Shown here one piece after another: positions 1 to 6,996 of a stretch of DNA of 20,907 nt; position 1 is the stretch's first letter, and every line of letters begins with the position of its first letter. Below the pieces are notes generated by a model, which had not been told where the DNA came from, searched no databases, and was given only the letters and a program-made list of their open reading frames with translations. Position numbers and translations under genes: made by a program. The stretch is from a virus: the IMG/VR virus record IMGVR_UViG_3300009159_000397, positions 1 through 20,907 of that record, one strand, 5' to 3'.

Positions 1-428
1 TGACAGGTCCGACTGGTCCCACGGGGGCTGCGGGCATAGTGACTTCCGCAACAGCCCCAGTAGACACGGCGGTTTTGTGGGCAGATACAAACGTTACAGG
101 ATCCTTATTTGCCCCCTATCGACTCACGACAAACTCTCCAACAGGCCCTAGTTACACGTTAGTTCTAGCTGATGAGCAGAAACTTGTAGAATGCGACTAC
201 GCAACAGCATTCACCTTGACTGTTCCCTTAAATAGCAGTGTTGCTTATGCTGTGGGAACGCAGATCCATGTAGCACAGACTGGCGCGGGTCAAGCAACCA
301 TCACCCCGGCAGTGGGCGTAACTATAAATGGAACGCCTGGTCTAAAGACTAGAGCACAATGGTCTGCCGTTACTCTGATTAAACGCGCAACCAACACTTG
401 GTTGGCTATTGGAGATTTAAGCGCATGA
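1..428 (+). CDS. Collagen-like tail fibre, C-terminal part (5' end outside window)
   Basis: The reading frame is open from the left edge (first full codon at 3) and starts with GPT/GAA collagen-like triplets, so this is the end of a longer fibre gene; the GTG at 39 is only an internal codon. About 20 residues after the triplets a beta-rich terminal domain follows, ending at GDLSA. That domain is clearly related to the last ~100 residues of the large fibre at 16803-19307: both share QTGxGQ, TPGxK, RAQ(W/Y)SA, TLI and GDLSA in the same order. Such domains usually form trimeric fibre tips. By family knowledge the product is a virion tail fibre or spike; receptor binding by the tip is inferred. 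Confidence 0.8.
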   Translation, partial: TGPTGPTGAAGIVTSATAPVDTAVLWADTNVTGSLFAPYRLTTNSPTGPSYTLVLADEQKLVECDYATAFTLTVPLNSSVAYAVGTQIHVAQTGAGQATITPAVGVTINGTPGLKTRAQWSAVTLIKRATNTWLAIGDLSA

Positions 429-453
429 TTGACCACGAACTAAAGAGGTTTTA

Positions 454-1275
454 ATGACAGTAATAAAACAATACGTAAGTGGGCAATGGGTTGAAGTTGC
501 TGTTGGAGCTCAGGGGGCGCAAGGAGTCGCTGGCCCCACGGGCCCCACAGGAGCCGCATCGACCGTTACAGGCCCCACAGGCGCCACAGGTGCAACGGGA
601 GCCACGTCTACTGTAACTGGACCGACTGGAGCGGCAGGGAGTGGCGTTGCTATAGGTGGCGCAACTAACGAGTTTCTTGTGAAAAATAGTGCCACGGACT
701 ATGATACAAAATGGATTGCTACACCGTTGCCTATCGCTAATGGTGGTACTAACTCAACCGCCACTGCTACTGCTGGTGGAGCGGCATATGGTACGGGTAC
801 TGCTAATGCTTATACGGCTGCTGGAACTAGCGGACAAATCCTTCAGTCAAATGGTGCTTCAGCACCTACATGGGTTGGTGGCGCGTGGACTACCTGGAGT
901 CCATCGTTGACTTCGGTAACCGGCCCACAACCTACTTATGGAAGTACCGGTGCGGTTTACGGTTCTTATATACAAATTGGTAAAACAGTTATGGGCTGGG
1001 GATATCTTAACGCAGCTGGAACAGCACCAACTACGGGTACAGGTAACTATATGCTTAGTTTGCCAGTTGCTCCTAAGGTTTCAACAACCGGTAATCATAT
1101 ATTAGGGACTGTAAATTATTCTGTTCAATCACCTTATTTTGGAACACTAGTTTTGTCTCAAGATACAAATACAAAAGCAAGAATGATTATTAACAATGCA
1201 GCGGTAAGTTCTACCACGGGCATATGGGCGATCAATGCACTTATTCGATATCATTTTACTTACGAAGCAGCGTAA
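454..1275 (+). CDS. Short collagen-like tail fibre / receptor-binding candidate
   Basis: A 273-residue protein preceded by an AAAGAGG ribosome site. Residues 1-20 are a short head typical of fibre proteins (VSGQWVEVAVG), residues ~20-65 are collagen-like triplets ([13 protein letters not shown] breaks, GATGATGAT), residues ~75-150 carry the LPIANGGTN motif common in phage fibres and a Gly/Ala/Thr-rich stretch, and residues ~150-273 form a beta-rich terminal domain (GSYIQIGKTVMGWGYL, slightly irregular). The break motif STVTGPTG is the same one used in the 16803-19307 fibre, so these genes share a repeat vocabulary. The role as an adsorption fibre is well supported by architecture; the receptor is unknown. 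It follows the upstream fibre after 25 bases and probably shares its transcript. Confidence 0.78.
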   Translation: MTVIKQYVSGQWVEVAVGAQGAQGVAGPTGPTGAASTVTGPTGATGATGATSTVTGPTGAAGSGVAIGGATNEFLVKNSATDYDTKWIATPLPIANGGTNSTATATAGGAAYGTGTANAYTAAGTSGQILQSNGASAPTWVGGAWTTWSPSLTSVTGPQPTYGSTGAVYGSYIQIGKTVMGWGYLNAAGTAPTTGTGNYMLSLPVAPKVSTTGNHILGTVNYSVQSPYFGTLVLSQDTNTKARMIINNAAVSSTTGIWAINALIRYHFTYEAA

Positions 1276-1290
1276 TTAAGAAAGGCAACA

Positions 1291-1398
1291 ATGGCAAGAA
1301 AAGTTTCCGTCGTCAGGTCGGCTGGTACCGGAAATGTTTTTTTCTTTGCTGACGCCACACGAACCGCTTACTTTACTATTGAAGACGTTGGAATCTAG
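1291..1398 (+). CDS. Small hypothetical protein, 35 residues
   Basis: ATG at 1291 lies five bases after AGAAAGG, a good ribosome site, and reads 35 codons to TAG. The product starts MARKVSVVRS and has a hydrophobic aromatic patch (NVFFFADA) followed by TAYFTIEDVGI; it would fold as little more than a beta hairpin. It lies between a fibre gene and the glycosyltransferase promoter, so it may be a small fibre-associated or chaperone-like peptide, or a decayed gene remnant. I do not recognise a family. Support is the ribosome site and position only. Confidence 0.5.
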   Translation: MARKVSVVRSAGTGNVFFFADATRTAYFTIEDVGI

Positions 1399-1478
1399 GA
1401 ATCAAAACAAAGTCCACCATCTAACTGCATCTTTTTTTGCCGATGCGTGATTAATTAATTACGGGTATGGTTTAGGAA

Positions 1479-1508
1479 TTGACTGTAGTTACCATAAAGT
1501 AGTATCAT
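1479..1508 (+). promoter_or_regulatory. Sigma70-type promoter for the glycosyltransferase gene
   Basis: TTGACT (1479-1484) and TATCAT (1503-1508), each 5 of 6 to consensus, are separated by 18 bases. The expected transcription start falls at about 1515-1516, which coincides with the A of the ATG at 1516. There is no Shine-Dalgarno sequence before that ATG, so the transcript would be leaderless. Confidence 0.55.
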
Positions 1509-1515
1509 CTATAGT

Positions 1516-2583
1516 ATGAAAATCTGTGTGTATACAATAGCGAAGAATGAAAGCAGCTTTATTGAACGGTGGTACCATTCAGCAAAAGATGCTGATGAGT
1601 TGCTTGTTTTTGATACTGGCTCCACAGATGAAACAGTTAAAGTCTGTGAACAACTCGGCATTAAAGTTTTTGTCGGCTGCGTAAACCCATGGAGATTCGA
1701 CACGGCCCGTAATACGGCTTTGTCATTAATCTCTTCAGATGTAGATTACTGTATTTCGCTAGACGCAGACGAAGTCTTGGTCGATGGTTGGCGTGAACAT
1801 ATGGAGGATCTAGAAGATAATGTTACACGGCCAAGATACAAATATACTTGGTCATGGAATCCAGATGGCAGCGAAGGTCTTGTTTATGGCGGAGACAAAA
1901 TACATTCGAGGAATGGTTATAGATGGAAGCATCCGGTGCATGAGGTTTTAACAAAAACTCCAGAATCACCAGAAGTGCAGAGTTGGATAGGGCTACAGAT
2001 ACATCATTTCCCTGATTCAGAAAAAAGTAGATCACAATATGGCCCCATGCTAGAGCTTGCGGCACTTGAAGATCCTAAGGATGATCGTATAGCGTTCTAC
2101 TATGGTAGAGAGCTCGTATACTATAATGAGCTAGATAAGGCATATGATCAGCTTAAACATCACCTCAGTTTACCTACAGCATTATGGGGTCCAGAGAGAG
2201 CCGCTTCAAAAAGGCTAATAGCAAAATGTAGACCTGAAGAAGCCGAATACTGGCTATTGTCTGCAGCTTCTGAGGCAGCAGATAGAAGAGAGCCGTGGGT
2301 GGACCTTGCGAATTATTACTATGAGAAGTCGGAATGGATACAGTGTTTCTCTTCGGCTTTGCGGGCAATATCAATCCAAGAAAAACCACTAGAATACATA
2401 TGTGACGCAGATGCTTGGGGATCAAAACCATATGATTTAGCCGCTATAGCTTCTTACAGGTTAGGTAATTCAGATTGCTTGGCTTATGGGAAAATAGCCG
2501 TTACTATAGACCCAGAAGACGCTAGGCTAATCAGCAACTTAGAGCATTATGAGTCATTCGTGAATGGACTGGAAGAAGAATAA
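1516..2583 (+). CDS. Family-2-type glycosyltransferase with TPR-like C-terminal part
   Basis: A 355-residue protein. The N-terminal ~200 residues match the GT-A fold of family 2: an opening beta strand (MKICVYTIAKNE), nucleotide-sugar residues in DTGSTDET (33-40), and a DADE metal-binding motif at 83-86, then an RWKHPVHE motif around 135-145 seen in this subgroup. Residues ~200-355 are helical with TPR-like spacing (repeated tyrosine/alanine-rich helices). It should move a sugar from an activated donor to a protein or glycan acceptor in the cytoplasm; the acceptor is unknown. It sits between fibre genes, so a virion protein is a plausible acceptor. It has its own promoter and no ribosome site. 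An unusual place for an enzyme, but such genes are known in phage structural regions. Confidence 0.8.
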   Translation: MKICVYTIAKNESSFIERWYHSAKDADELLVFDTGSTDETVKVCEQLGIKVFVGCVNPWRFDTARNTALSLISSDVDYCISLDADEVLVDGWREHMEDLEDNVTRPRYKYTWSWNPDGSEGLVYGGDKIHSRNGYRWKHPVHEVLTKTPESPEVQSWIGLQIHHFPDSEKSRSQYGPMLELAALEDPKDDRIAFYYGRELVYYNELDKAYDQLKHHLSLPTALWGPERAASKRLIAKCRPEEAEYWLLSAASEAADRREPWVDLANYYYEKSEWIQCFSSALRAISIQEKPLEYICDADAWGSKPYDLAAIASYRLGNSDCLAYGKIAVTIDPEDARLISNLEHYESFVNGLEEE

Positions 2584-2584
2584 A

Positions 2585-2917
2585 ATGGCAGTAGGCGATA
2601 GAAACGAAAAGAGACTTGCTGGCCCATATAGTCTGGGGACCACAAATAGTGTAGTGGGTACGGTTCCTGCATCCCGACTTTGGGTCACAAAGCAAATTAC
2701 TATAACTAACACAAACTCGGTGGATGCTACCTTTAGGTTAGCTATTGGGACATCGGTAACTGCGGCTAATTGTTTTTTCTACAACCTTCCAATTGCCGCC
2801 AATGACACTATAGTATTTGATACTTCTTTAGTGTTTACTGCCGCAGAAGCTATATACGGAATTGCAGATAGATCTGGAATAAATGTAATTATAACAGGAT
2901 GGGAAAAAGAAGTTTAA
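2585..2917 (+). CDS. Small beta-sandwich virion protein (fibre-associated candidate)
   Basis: 110 residues from the ATG at 2585, one base after the stop of the glycosyltransferase. An ATG at 2564 in the same frame would add seven lysine-rich residues and overlap the upstream gene; I prefer 2585 because the conserved-looking part starts at MAVGDRNEKRLAG. The body has alternating hydrophobic strands (VTKQITITNTNS, TFRLAIGTSV, IVFDTSLVF, INVIITGWE) like the small beta-sandwich proteins often found next to phage fibres. Function is inferred from fold pattern and neighbours only. The stop overlaps the next start as TAATG, which suggests translational coupling. Confidence 0.6.
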   Translation: MAVGDRNEKRLAGPYSLGTTNSVVGTVPASRLWVTKQITITNTNSVDATFRLAIGTSVTAANCFFYNLPIAANDTIVFDTSLVFTAAEAIYGIADRSGINVIITGWEKEV

Positions 2918-3357
2918 TGCCCATAGATAGCGCTAAGACAAAATATTCATATTTACGCGACTTATTGGGTAGACCTTTTTTCTCTGTAGCGAATGAAGCT
3001 GGCTCTACTGTTACTGCGGGCAATAAAGCCACGTTCAATGTTACGTTCGCAGACCCAGACGATGTATGGAGTAGTGCAAATAACAGGTTTACGGCACCCG
3101 CAGATGGTTACTATGAATTTAATATTAACTTACTCAGCGCCTCTGCTGACAACACCGCATTCACATATGAGTTCAGGAAAAATGGCAGTTCTATGACTCT
3201 CGGAACTTACCCTAGGGGTTATTCGCTAAAGCAATATATGGCAAACTCAGCTAGTGGCATAATTAGCCTTAGTGAAAACGACTACATTGAGATATGGATT
3301 ACCGGTGGTACAATGCATTCGTATAATTGTTTTTTCAGTGGGAAAAGAGTTAGTTAA
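2917..3357 (+). CDS. C1q-like jelly-roll virion protein
   Basis: 146 residues from the ATG at 2917, which overlaps the preceding TAA by one base (TAATG); an in-frame ATG at 2899 is also possible. The sequence shows the C1q/TNF-like signature: FTAPADGYYEFNINLL around residues 55-70, a FRKNG turn near residue 90, and a closing SGIISLSENDYIEIW strand pair with a final FSGKRV strand. C1q-like domains form trimeric jelly rolls and are used as heads of phage fibres and spikes. Likely a small surface or fibre-tip protein that binds carbohydrate or a partner fibre; the ligand is unknown. It ends in another TAATG overlap with the S74 protein, so the three genes are translated as a chain. Confidence 0.65.
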   Translation: MPIDSAKTKYSYLRDLLGRPFFSVANEAGSTVTAGNKATFNVTFADPDDVWSSANNRFTAPADGYYEFNINLLSASADNTAFTYEFRKNGSSMTLGTYPRGYSLKQYMANSASGIISLSENDYIEIWITGGTMHSYNCFFSGKRVS

Positions 3358-4214
3358 TGGCCCTATCTAACGCTGTAGCCAATTCAATACTTAAACCCGG
3401 CGTATGTACTTCTGCTACAAGGCCCGCAAACCCTTACGAGGGTCAGTTTATATATGAAACAGATACAGACTACATGCTGGTTTACAGCGGTTCTGCATGG
3501 ATAACTCCTTCTGGCTCTGTTTCCGCCCCTACGACTAATGCCCAGTTAGCCAATAAGCTTTATGTGGACGGAAAACATACTACAGCATATGATAGGGGTT
3601 CGCTTGGTGTTACTAATGCTGCAACAGCACAAACAGCAGCGAACAATGCCGCAACAACCGCCAACGCTGCAATGGCCAGATCGGGAGGCACATTCACTGG
3701 AGCCGTTAACATGGGTAGCCAGGCGTTATATCTTAGGAGCGGCTTTAACAGCGAGAATTATCTGTATTGGAATTCTTCAGGAAATTCCGCCGAATTAGCT
3801 GGCTACACATCTGTAAGCATATACGTAGTCAGCGGCGCACAACTGTATTCGTTCAAAAACAACGGTAATGCTTCTGCTCCTGGTACTTGGTTAGATAACT
3901 CTTCTATAAGATTTAAAGATAACGTAGAGTCACTCAGCAGTGAAAAGGTTTCGGATTCTATAGAAAGGCTGAGGCCAGTATCTTATAAGTATAAGAAAGA
4001 ACACAACACGGATGATAGCGAGCGGATAGGCCTAATAGCTGAAGAAGTAGCCGAAATCTTCCCTGAGGTTGTTGAGTACGACGAAGAGGGGATACCTTGT
4101 GGTATAGCTTATTCTCGTCTTTCTGTCATAGCTATAGCCGAGATAAAAAGTCTACGTGACAGACTACTCGATCTAGAAAGGAAATTTGATGAACTATCTA
4201 GACATGACGATTGA
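3357..4214 (+). CDS. Tail spike/fibre with C-terminal S74 intramolecular chaperone
   Basis: 285 residues. Residues ~1-60 resemble fibre heads (PANPYEGQFIYETDT, YSGSAWI), ~80-125 contain an Ala/Asn-rich helix and the TFTGAVNMGSQ motif usual in tail fibres, and ~182-285 form an endosialidase-type intramolecular chaperone (peptidase S74). The chaperone shows SSIRFKDN with Ser182 and Lys187 spaced like the catalytic Ser/Lys pair of the family, then RPVSYKYK, GLIAEEV, PEVV, and a final coiled coil (IKSLRDRLLDLERKFDEL). By family knowledge it drives trimer folding and then cleaves itself off before the serine, leaving a mature protein of about 181 residues. The mature part is short, so it is a small spike. 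Overlaps the next gene by 26 bases. Confidence 0.85.
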   Translation: MALSNAVANSILKPGVCTSATRPANPYEGQFIYETDTDYMLVYSGSAWITPSGSVSAPTTNAQLANKLYVDGKHTTAYDRGSLGVTNAATAQTAANNAATTANAAMARSGGTFTGAVNMGSQALYLRSGFNSENYLYWNSSGNSAELAGYTSVSIYVVSGAQLYSFKNNGNASAPGTWLDNSSIRFKDNVESLSSEKVSDSIERLRPVSYKYKKEHNTDDSERIGLIAEEVAEIFPEVVEYDEEGIPCGIAYSRLSVIAIAEIKSLRDRLLDLERKFDELSRHDD

Positions 4215-4851
4215 TACCCCGGGTTCCTTCAGACTGTGTAAGGCTGTCAAGATATCGGATTATGCTCGGAATCTAGACAGGGTTCGTTGCGATAGTCATG
4301 GATGGGGGCCGGTAGCTATAGATTGGACTCCTGAATACGGAAAACTTTTTGGAACAGATGCTATAGAAAATATTTTTAACCTCAGAAATTTTGATATACT
4401 CGTAGATTGTGCGCCTTATTTCTATATCACATTTAACGAGATCGTTGAGCATGACACTCCTACTCATGGGCCAGAATCTTCTGAGTTGCAGGAGAAAGCT
4501 TGGCTAGAAAGGCCGGAAGCGGTTGCCCCAACGCTTGGTCATTTAATGAGGTTAATTATAGAATGGGCTTTAGTATATGAAGATCCATTCTATAATAGTG
4601 AAGCGTCTGCTAGGATAAGCCATCAGGCCTTGGATCTTCTTGGTATCGACAATTCGGTGAAGTCCGCTATAATGTCAGCATACCCAGAAATGCCGGTTGC
4701 TAGATATCTCCGCGGTGACGTAAATGCAAAAGATTTTCCAATTGAAGGAGATATGACTGCTGAAGTTAAAGACTTTATGCAGGTCATGCTATCCGATTTT
4801 GCGAAAAGACCAGCTAACCCTGATATGTGGCAAAAATTTTATGAACTATGA
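4189..4851 (+). CDS. Hypothetical protein, 220 residues
   Basis: The ATG at 4189 is chosen because AAAGGA (4177-4182) lies six bases before it; a TTG at 4186 and an ATG at 4204 are in the same frame. It starts inside the end of the S74 gene. The product is mixed alpha/beta, soluble, Trp/Tyr-rich, without signal peptide or membrane segment. Residues ~120-175 look helical (HLMRLIIEWALVYEDPFY, ARISHQALDLLGI). I do not recognise it. Its place at the end of the fibre cluster suggests a fibre assembly or virion protein, but an unrelated role is equally possible. Confidence 0.7.
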   Translation: MNYLDMTIDTPGSFRLCKAVKISDYARNLDRVRCDSHGWGPVAIDWTPEYGKLFGTDAIENIFNLRNFDILVDCAPYFYITFNEIVEHDTPTHGPESSELQEKAWLERPEAVAPTLGHLMRLIIEWALVYEDPFYNSEASARISHQALDLLGIDNSVKSAIMSAYPEMPVARYLRGDVNAKDFPIEGDMTAEVKDFMQVMLSDFAKRPANPDMWQKFYEL

Positions 4852-4864
4852 ATGGAGGTGAATA

Positions 4865-5020
4865 ATGTCAAATGAAATAGGAAAAATTATTATTAATATC
4901 GATGAAGATTCAGTAACTTGGGAAACAGAATTAGAAGTACCTGAAGTAATTTTTTGGCTTGAGGTTACAAAGTCTATGGTCATCAGCCGGAATGTACTAG
5001 GTGGCACGAAGGGTGAATGA
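4865..5020 (+). CDS. Small hypothetical protein, 51 residues
   Basis: ATG at 4865 follows GGAGGTG (4854-4860), one of the strongest ribosome sites in the window, just after the stop of the upstream gene, and reads 51 codons to TGA. The product starts MSNEIGKIIINIDEDSVTWE; it is acidic, with two likely strands and a hydrophobic segment VIFWLEV that is too short and charged to be a membrane anchor. The strong ribosome site argues for a real, well-translated gene, the last one before the terminator at 5053. Family not recognised. Confidence 0.6.
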   Translation: MSNEIGKIIINIDEDSVTWETELEVPEVIFWLEVTKSMVISRNVLGGTKGE

Positions 5021-5052
5021 CAATTATATAGGTTTATCTATTCTAATTATTT

Positions 5053-5074
5053 TAAGCCTACTTGTGTAGGCTTA
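5053..5074 (+). terminator. Intrinsic terminator after the first fibre cluster
   Basis: Perfect 9-bp stem TAAGCCTAC/GTAGGCTTA with a TTGT loop, followed by a T-rich but interrupted tail (TTTGGTTTAT). The stem ends two bases before the promoter candidate that serves the portal gene, so it separates two transcription units. Confidence 0.65.
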
Positions 5075-5075
5075 T

Positions 5076-5104
5076 TTGGTTTATGTTACTAACATGACTA
5101 TAGT
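5076..5104 (+). promoter_or_regulatory. Promoter candidate for the portal gene
   Basis: TTGGTT (5076-5081, 3 of 6) and TATAGT (5099-5104, 5 of 6) spaced by 17 bases, directly after the terminator at 5053 and 24 bases before the portal ATG. The -35 box is weak; the call rests on the -10 box, the exact spacing and the position. Confidence 0.4.
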
Positions 5105-5128
5105 CGTTTTTTATAGGTTGGAGTTTTA

Positions 5129-6655
5129 ATGCGCTTAAACGATTTTCTGCCATTCCAGAATGCACCTGGTAAAACCCCTAAAAAAGTAGCATCAATACTG
5201 CCCCTAGACGACCAAAAAGGTCTAGCTAAGGCTTTCAGGGTTGCCGCATTAGCTTTAGGTTTCCAGAATTTTTCGACGAGATCCTATACTGGGGACACTT
5301 ATGAGCTTCCGCCATTTGACTTTGATAGGATTATACAGGCTATAGATACAGACTCTTATGCTAAGCAGGCAACCTCTAAATATAAAGAGCTTTTCTGGAA
5401 AGAGGGTTGGAATATAGTTTCGGAAAACTCTGTAGCACGCGGATACCTTCTCCAGAGGGTAGACTTTATGGAAGTAGCTATGAAGAAGTCTTTTCAGGAT
5501 TTCTTGGTCGATGTAGCTGACCAGCTGGTGAAGTTTGGCAATGTATTCATAGCTAAATCCAGAGGCCCTTTACAGGAGTATTTCCCGGGGCGACTCTATC
5601 CCCCCGAAAATAAAAATCCAGTCATTGGTTACTATATAATTCCAACAGAGCGCGTAGAGATCATGCGTAACAAAAATAATAAAGTCTTATGGTACAGACA
5701 GAGAACAGATATGACTGGACTCGGTTCTACGGATCAGTCTCCAAGATGGAACGCAGATGATGTAATACACATATCTACAGATAAGAAACCGGGAAGAGTT
5801 TTTGGAACTCCATTTATGGTTTCTGCTATGGATGACATCATAGCCTTAAGGCAGATAGAGGAAGATATACAGAACCTCGTCCATAGAGAATTGTTCCCCC
5901 TATACAAGTTTAAGGTTGGAACAGACGATCAGCCGGCGACCGACGAAGAGCTAGATAAGGCCGCCAACGAGATAGAAGGACTAAGGTCTGAAGGTGCACT
6001 AATCATGTCTAATAGGCATGATGTGGACGTTCTTGGCGCTAATGGTAATGCACTAGATGCGTCGAAATATCTAGATCATTTTAAGGAACGCGTAGCGATA
6101 GGTCTCGGTGTTTATCCTCACCATTTAGGTATGACATCCAATGCATCGCAAGCGATGACAGACCGCTTAGACATCGCTCTTTACGACAAGATCAAGGAGT
6201 ACCAGAGAAAGTTCGAAGATGCTATGAGGCTTCATGTATTCAACGAATTGCTTTTGGAGGGCGGTTTTGATCCGTATACCAACCCAGAGTTTGGCGGGAC
6301 GTCAGATAGGTGCTATTTCAAGTTTAATGAAATAGATTCAGATACTGAAGTCAAGAAGGGCGCGTATATCATACAGAAAGTTTTAGCTGGTATACAAACG
6401 GTGCCAGAAGGTAGACTTGAGCTGGGCATGAAGCCTGAGATGGATCTAGAGGCAATATCTCCAAATGCGAATTCCGGATTGTCCACTGGTGCATCTAAGA
6501 GTGCAGAACCAAAAAATAATAGAAAAGGTTCCGACAACATCATAAGGCCCGCGAACCAGTATGGCACCAAAACGTCTCCAGATATAAGGAGATCAGAAAA
6601 TTTTGATCTTATAAATGAGATCGCTAGCCTTATTGATGATATGATAGAGGAATAA
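5129..6655 (+). CDS. Portal protein
   Basis: 508 residues, the usual size of phage portal proteins. It should form the ring at the unique capsid vertex through which DNA is packaged and to which the neck is attached. Visible family features are the stem/wing region with a WNADDVIHIS strand near residues 207-216, the following RVFGTPFM and DIIALRQIEEDI helix, and the GVYPHHLGM segment near 328 with the helix that carries TDRLDIALYDKIKEYQRKF. The C-terminal ~60 residues are low in complexity and probably disordered. Ribosome site TTGGAG precedes the ATG. It opens the head module, ahead of the protease and capsid genes, which is the usual order. Confidence 0.88.
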   Translation: MRLNDFLPFQNAPGKTPKKVASILPLDDQKGLAKAFRVAALALGFQNFSTRSYTGDTYELPPFDFDRIIQAIDTDSYAKQATSKYKELFWKEGWNIVSENSVARGYLLQRVDFMEVAMKKSFQDFLVDVADQLVKFGNVFIAKSRGPLQEYFPGRLYPPENKNPVIGYYIIPTERVEIMRNKNNKVLWYRQRTDMTGLGSTDQSPRWNADDVIHISTDKKPGRVFGTPFMVSAMDDIIALRQIEEDIQNLVHRELFPLYKFKVGTDDQPATDEELDKAANEIEGLRSEGALIMSNRHDVDVLGANGNALDASKYLDHFKERVAIGLGVYPHHLGMTSNASQAMTDRLDIALYDKIKEYQRKFEDAMRLHVFNELLLEGGFDPYTNPEFGGTSDRCYFKFNEIDSDTEVKKGAYIIQKVLAGIQTVPEGRLELGMKPEMDLEAISPNANSGLSTGASKSAEPKNNRKGSDNIIRPANQYGTKTSPDIRRSENFDLINEIASLIDDMIEE

Positions 6656-6691
6656 GTTAATATAAGCAGCAGAATATTCGATAGAGGTTTC

Positions 6692-6946
6692 ATGAACAAC
6701 AGTAGACCAAGTTTTACTCTTAATTCTAATAAGAGTGTAGGTTTTAAAAATGCAGTAACAAATGGGCAGACAAGGTTAGCCTTGGAGTACGCCGAACAGA
6801 TTATTTCCGAGTTGTGCGATAGGGTAAATTTGCTCGAATCTGTTTCAGTCGAAGAAGGGGACGCAACCTTGCCTAAGGCAACTGCTGAAGCTGTAGCGGA
6901 AGAGAAAAAAGTAGTAAGAGTCAAGAAGACTTCAGAAGAAGTCTAG
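6692..6946 (+). CDS. Small hypothetical protein, 84 residues
   Basis: ATG at 6692 follows AGAGG with normal spacing. Residues ~1-25 are polar (MNNSRPSFTLNSNKS), ~28-52 are a likely helix (TRLALEYAEQIISELCDRV), and the last ~30 residues are a charged tail (EEKKVVRVKK) that is probably unfolded. Located between portal and the second glycosyltransferase; no family recognised. A small head-assembly or internal virion protein would suit the place, but this is a guess. Confidence 0.6.
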   Translation: MNNSRPSFTLNSNKSVGFKNAVTNGQTRLALEYAEQIISELCDRVNLLESVSVEEGDATLPKATAEAVAEEKKVVRVKKTSEEV

Positions 6947-6996
6947 TGGCAGTCGTTGTTTCCTCTTTTAGTTAGCTTTCTTTTCGACGGGTGTTT

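Noticed and set aside
1427-1446. GCATC/GATGC inverted repeat as a terminator before the glycosyltransferase
   Set aside because: Only five base pairs with a ten-base T-rich loop and no T-run after the stem; not convincing.
5094-5129. 11-codon upstream frame ending in TAATG at the portal start
   Set aside because: The promoter candidate at 5076-5104 would start transcription inside it, so it would not be translated from that transcript, and it has no ribosome site of its own.
6313-6924. 203-codon minus-strand frame with hydrophobic stretches
   Set aside because: It lies across the end of the portal gene and the small gene at 6692, both well supported on the plus strand; no ribosome site or promoter.
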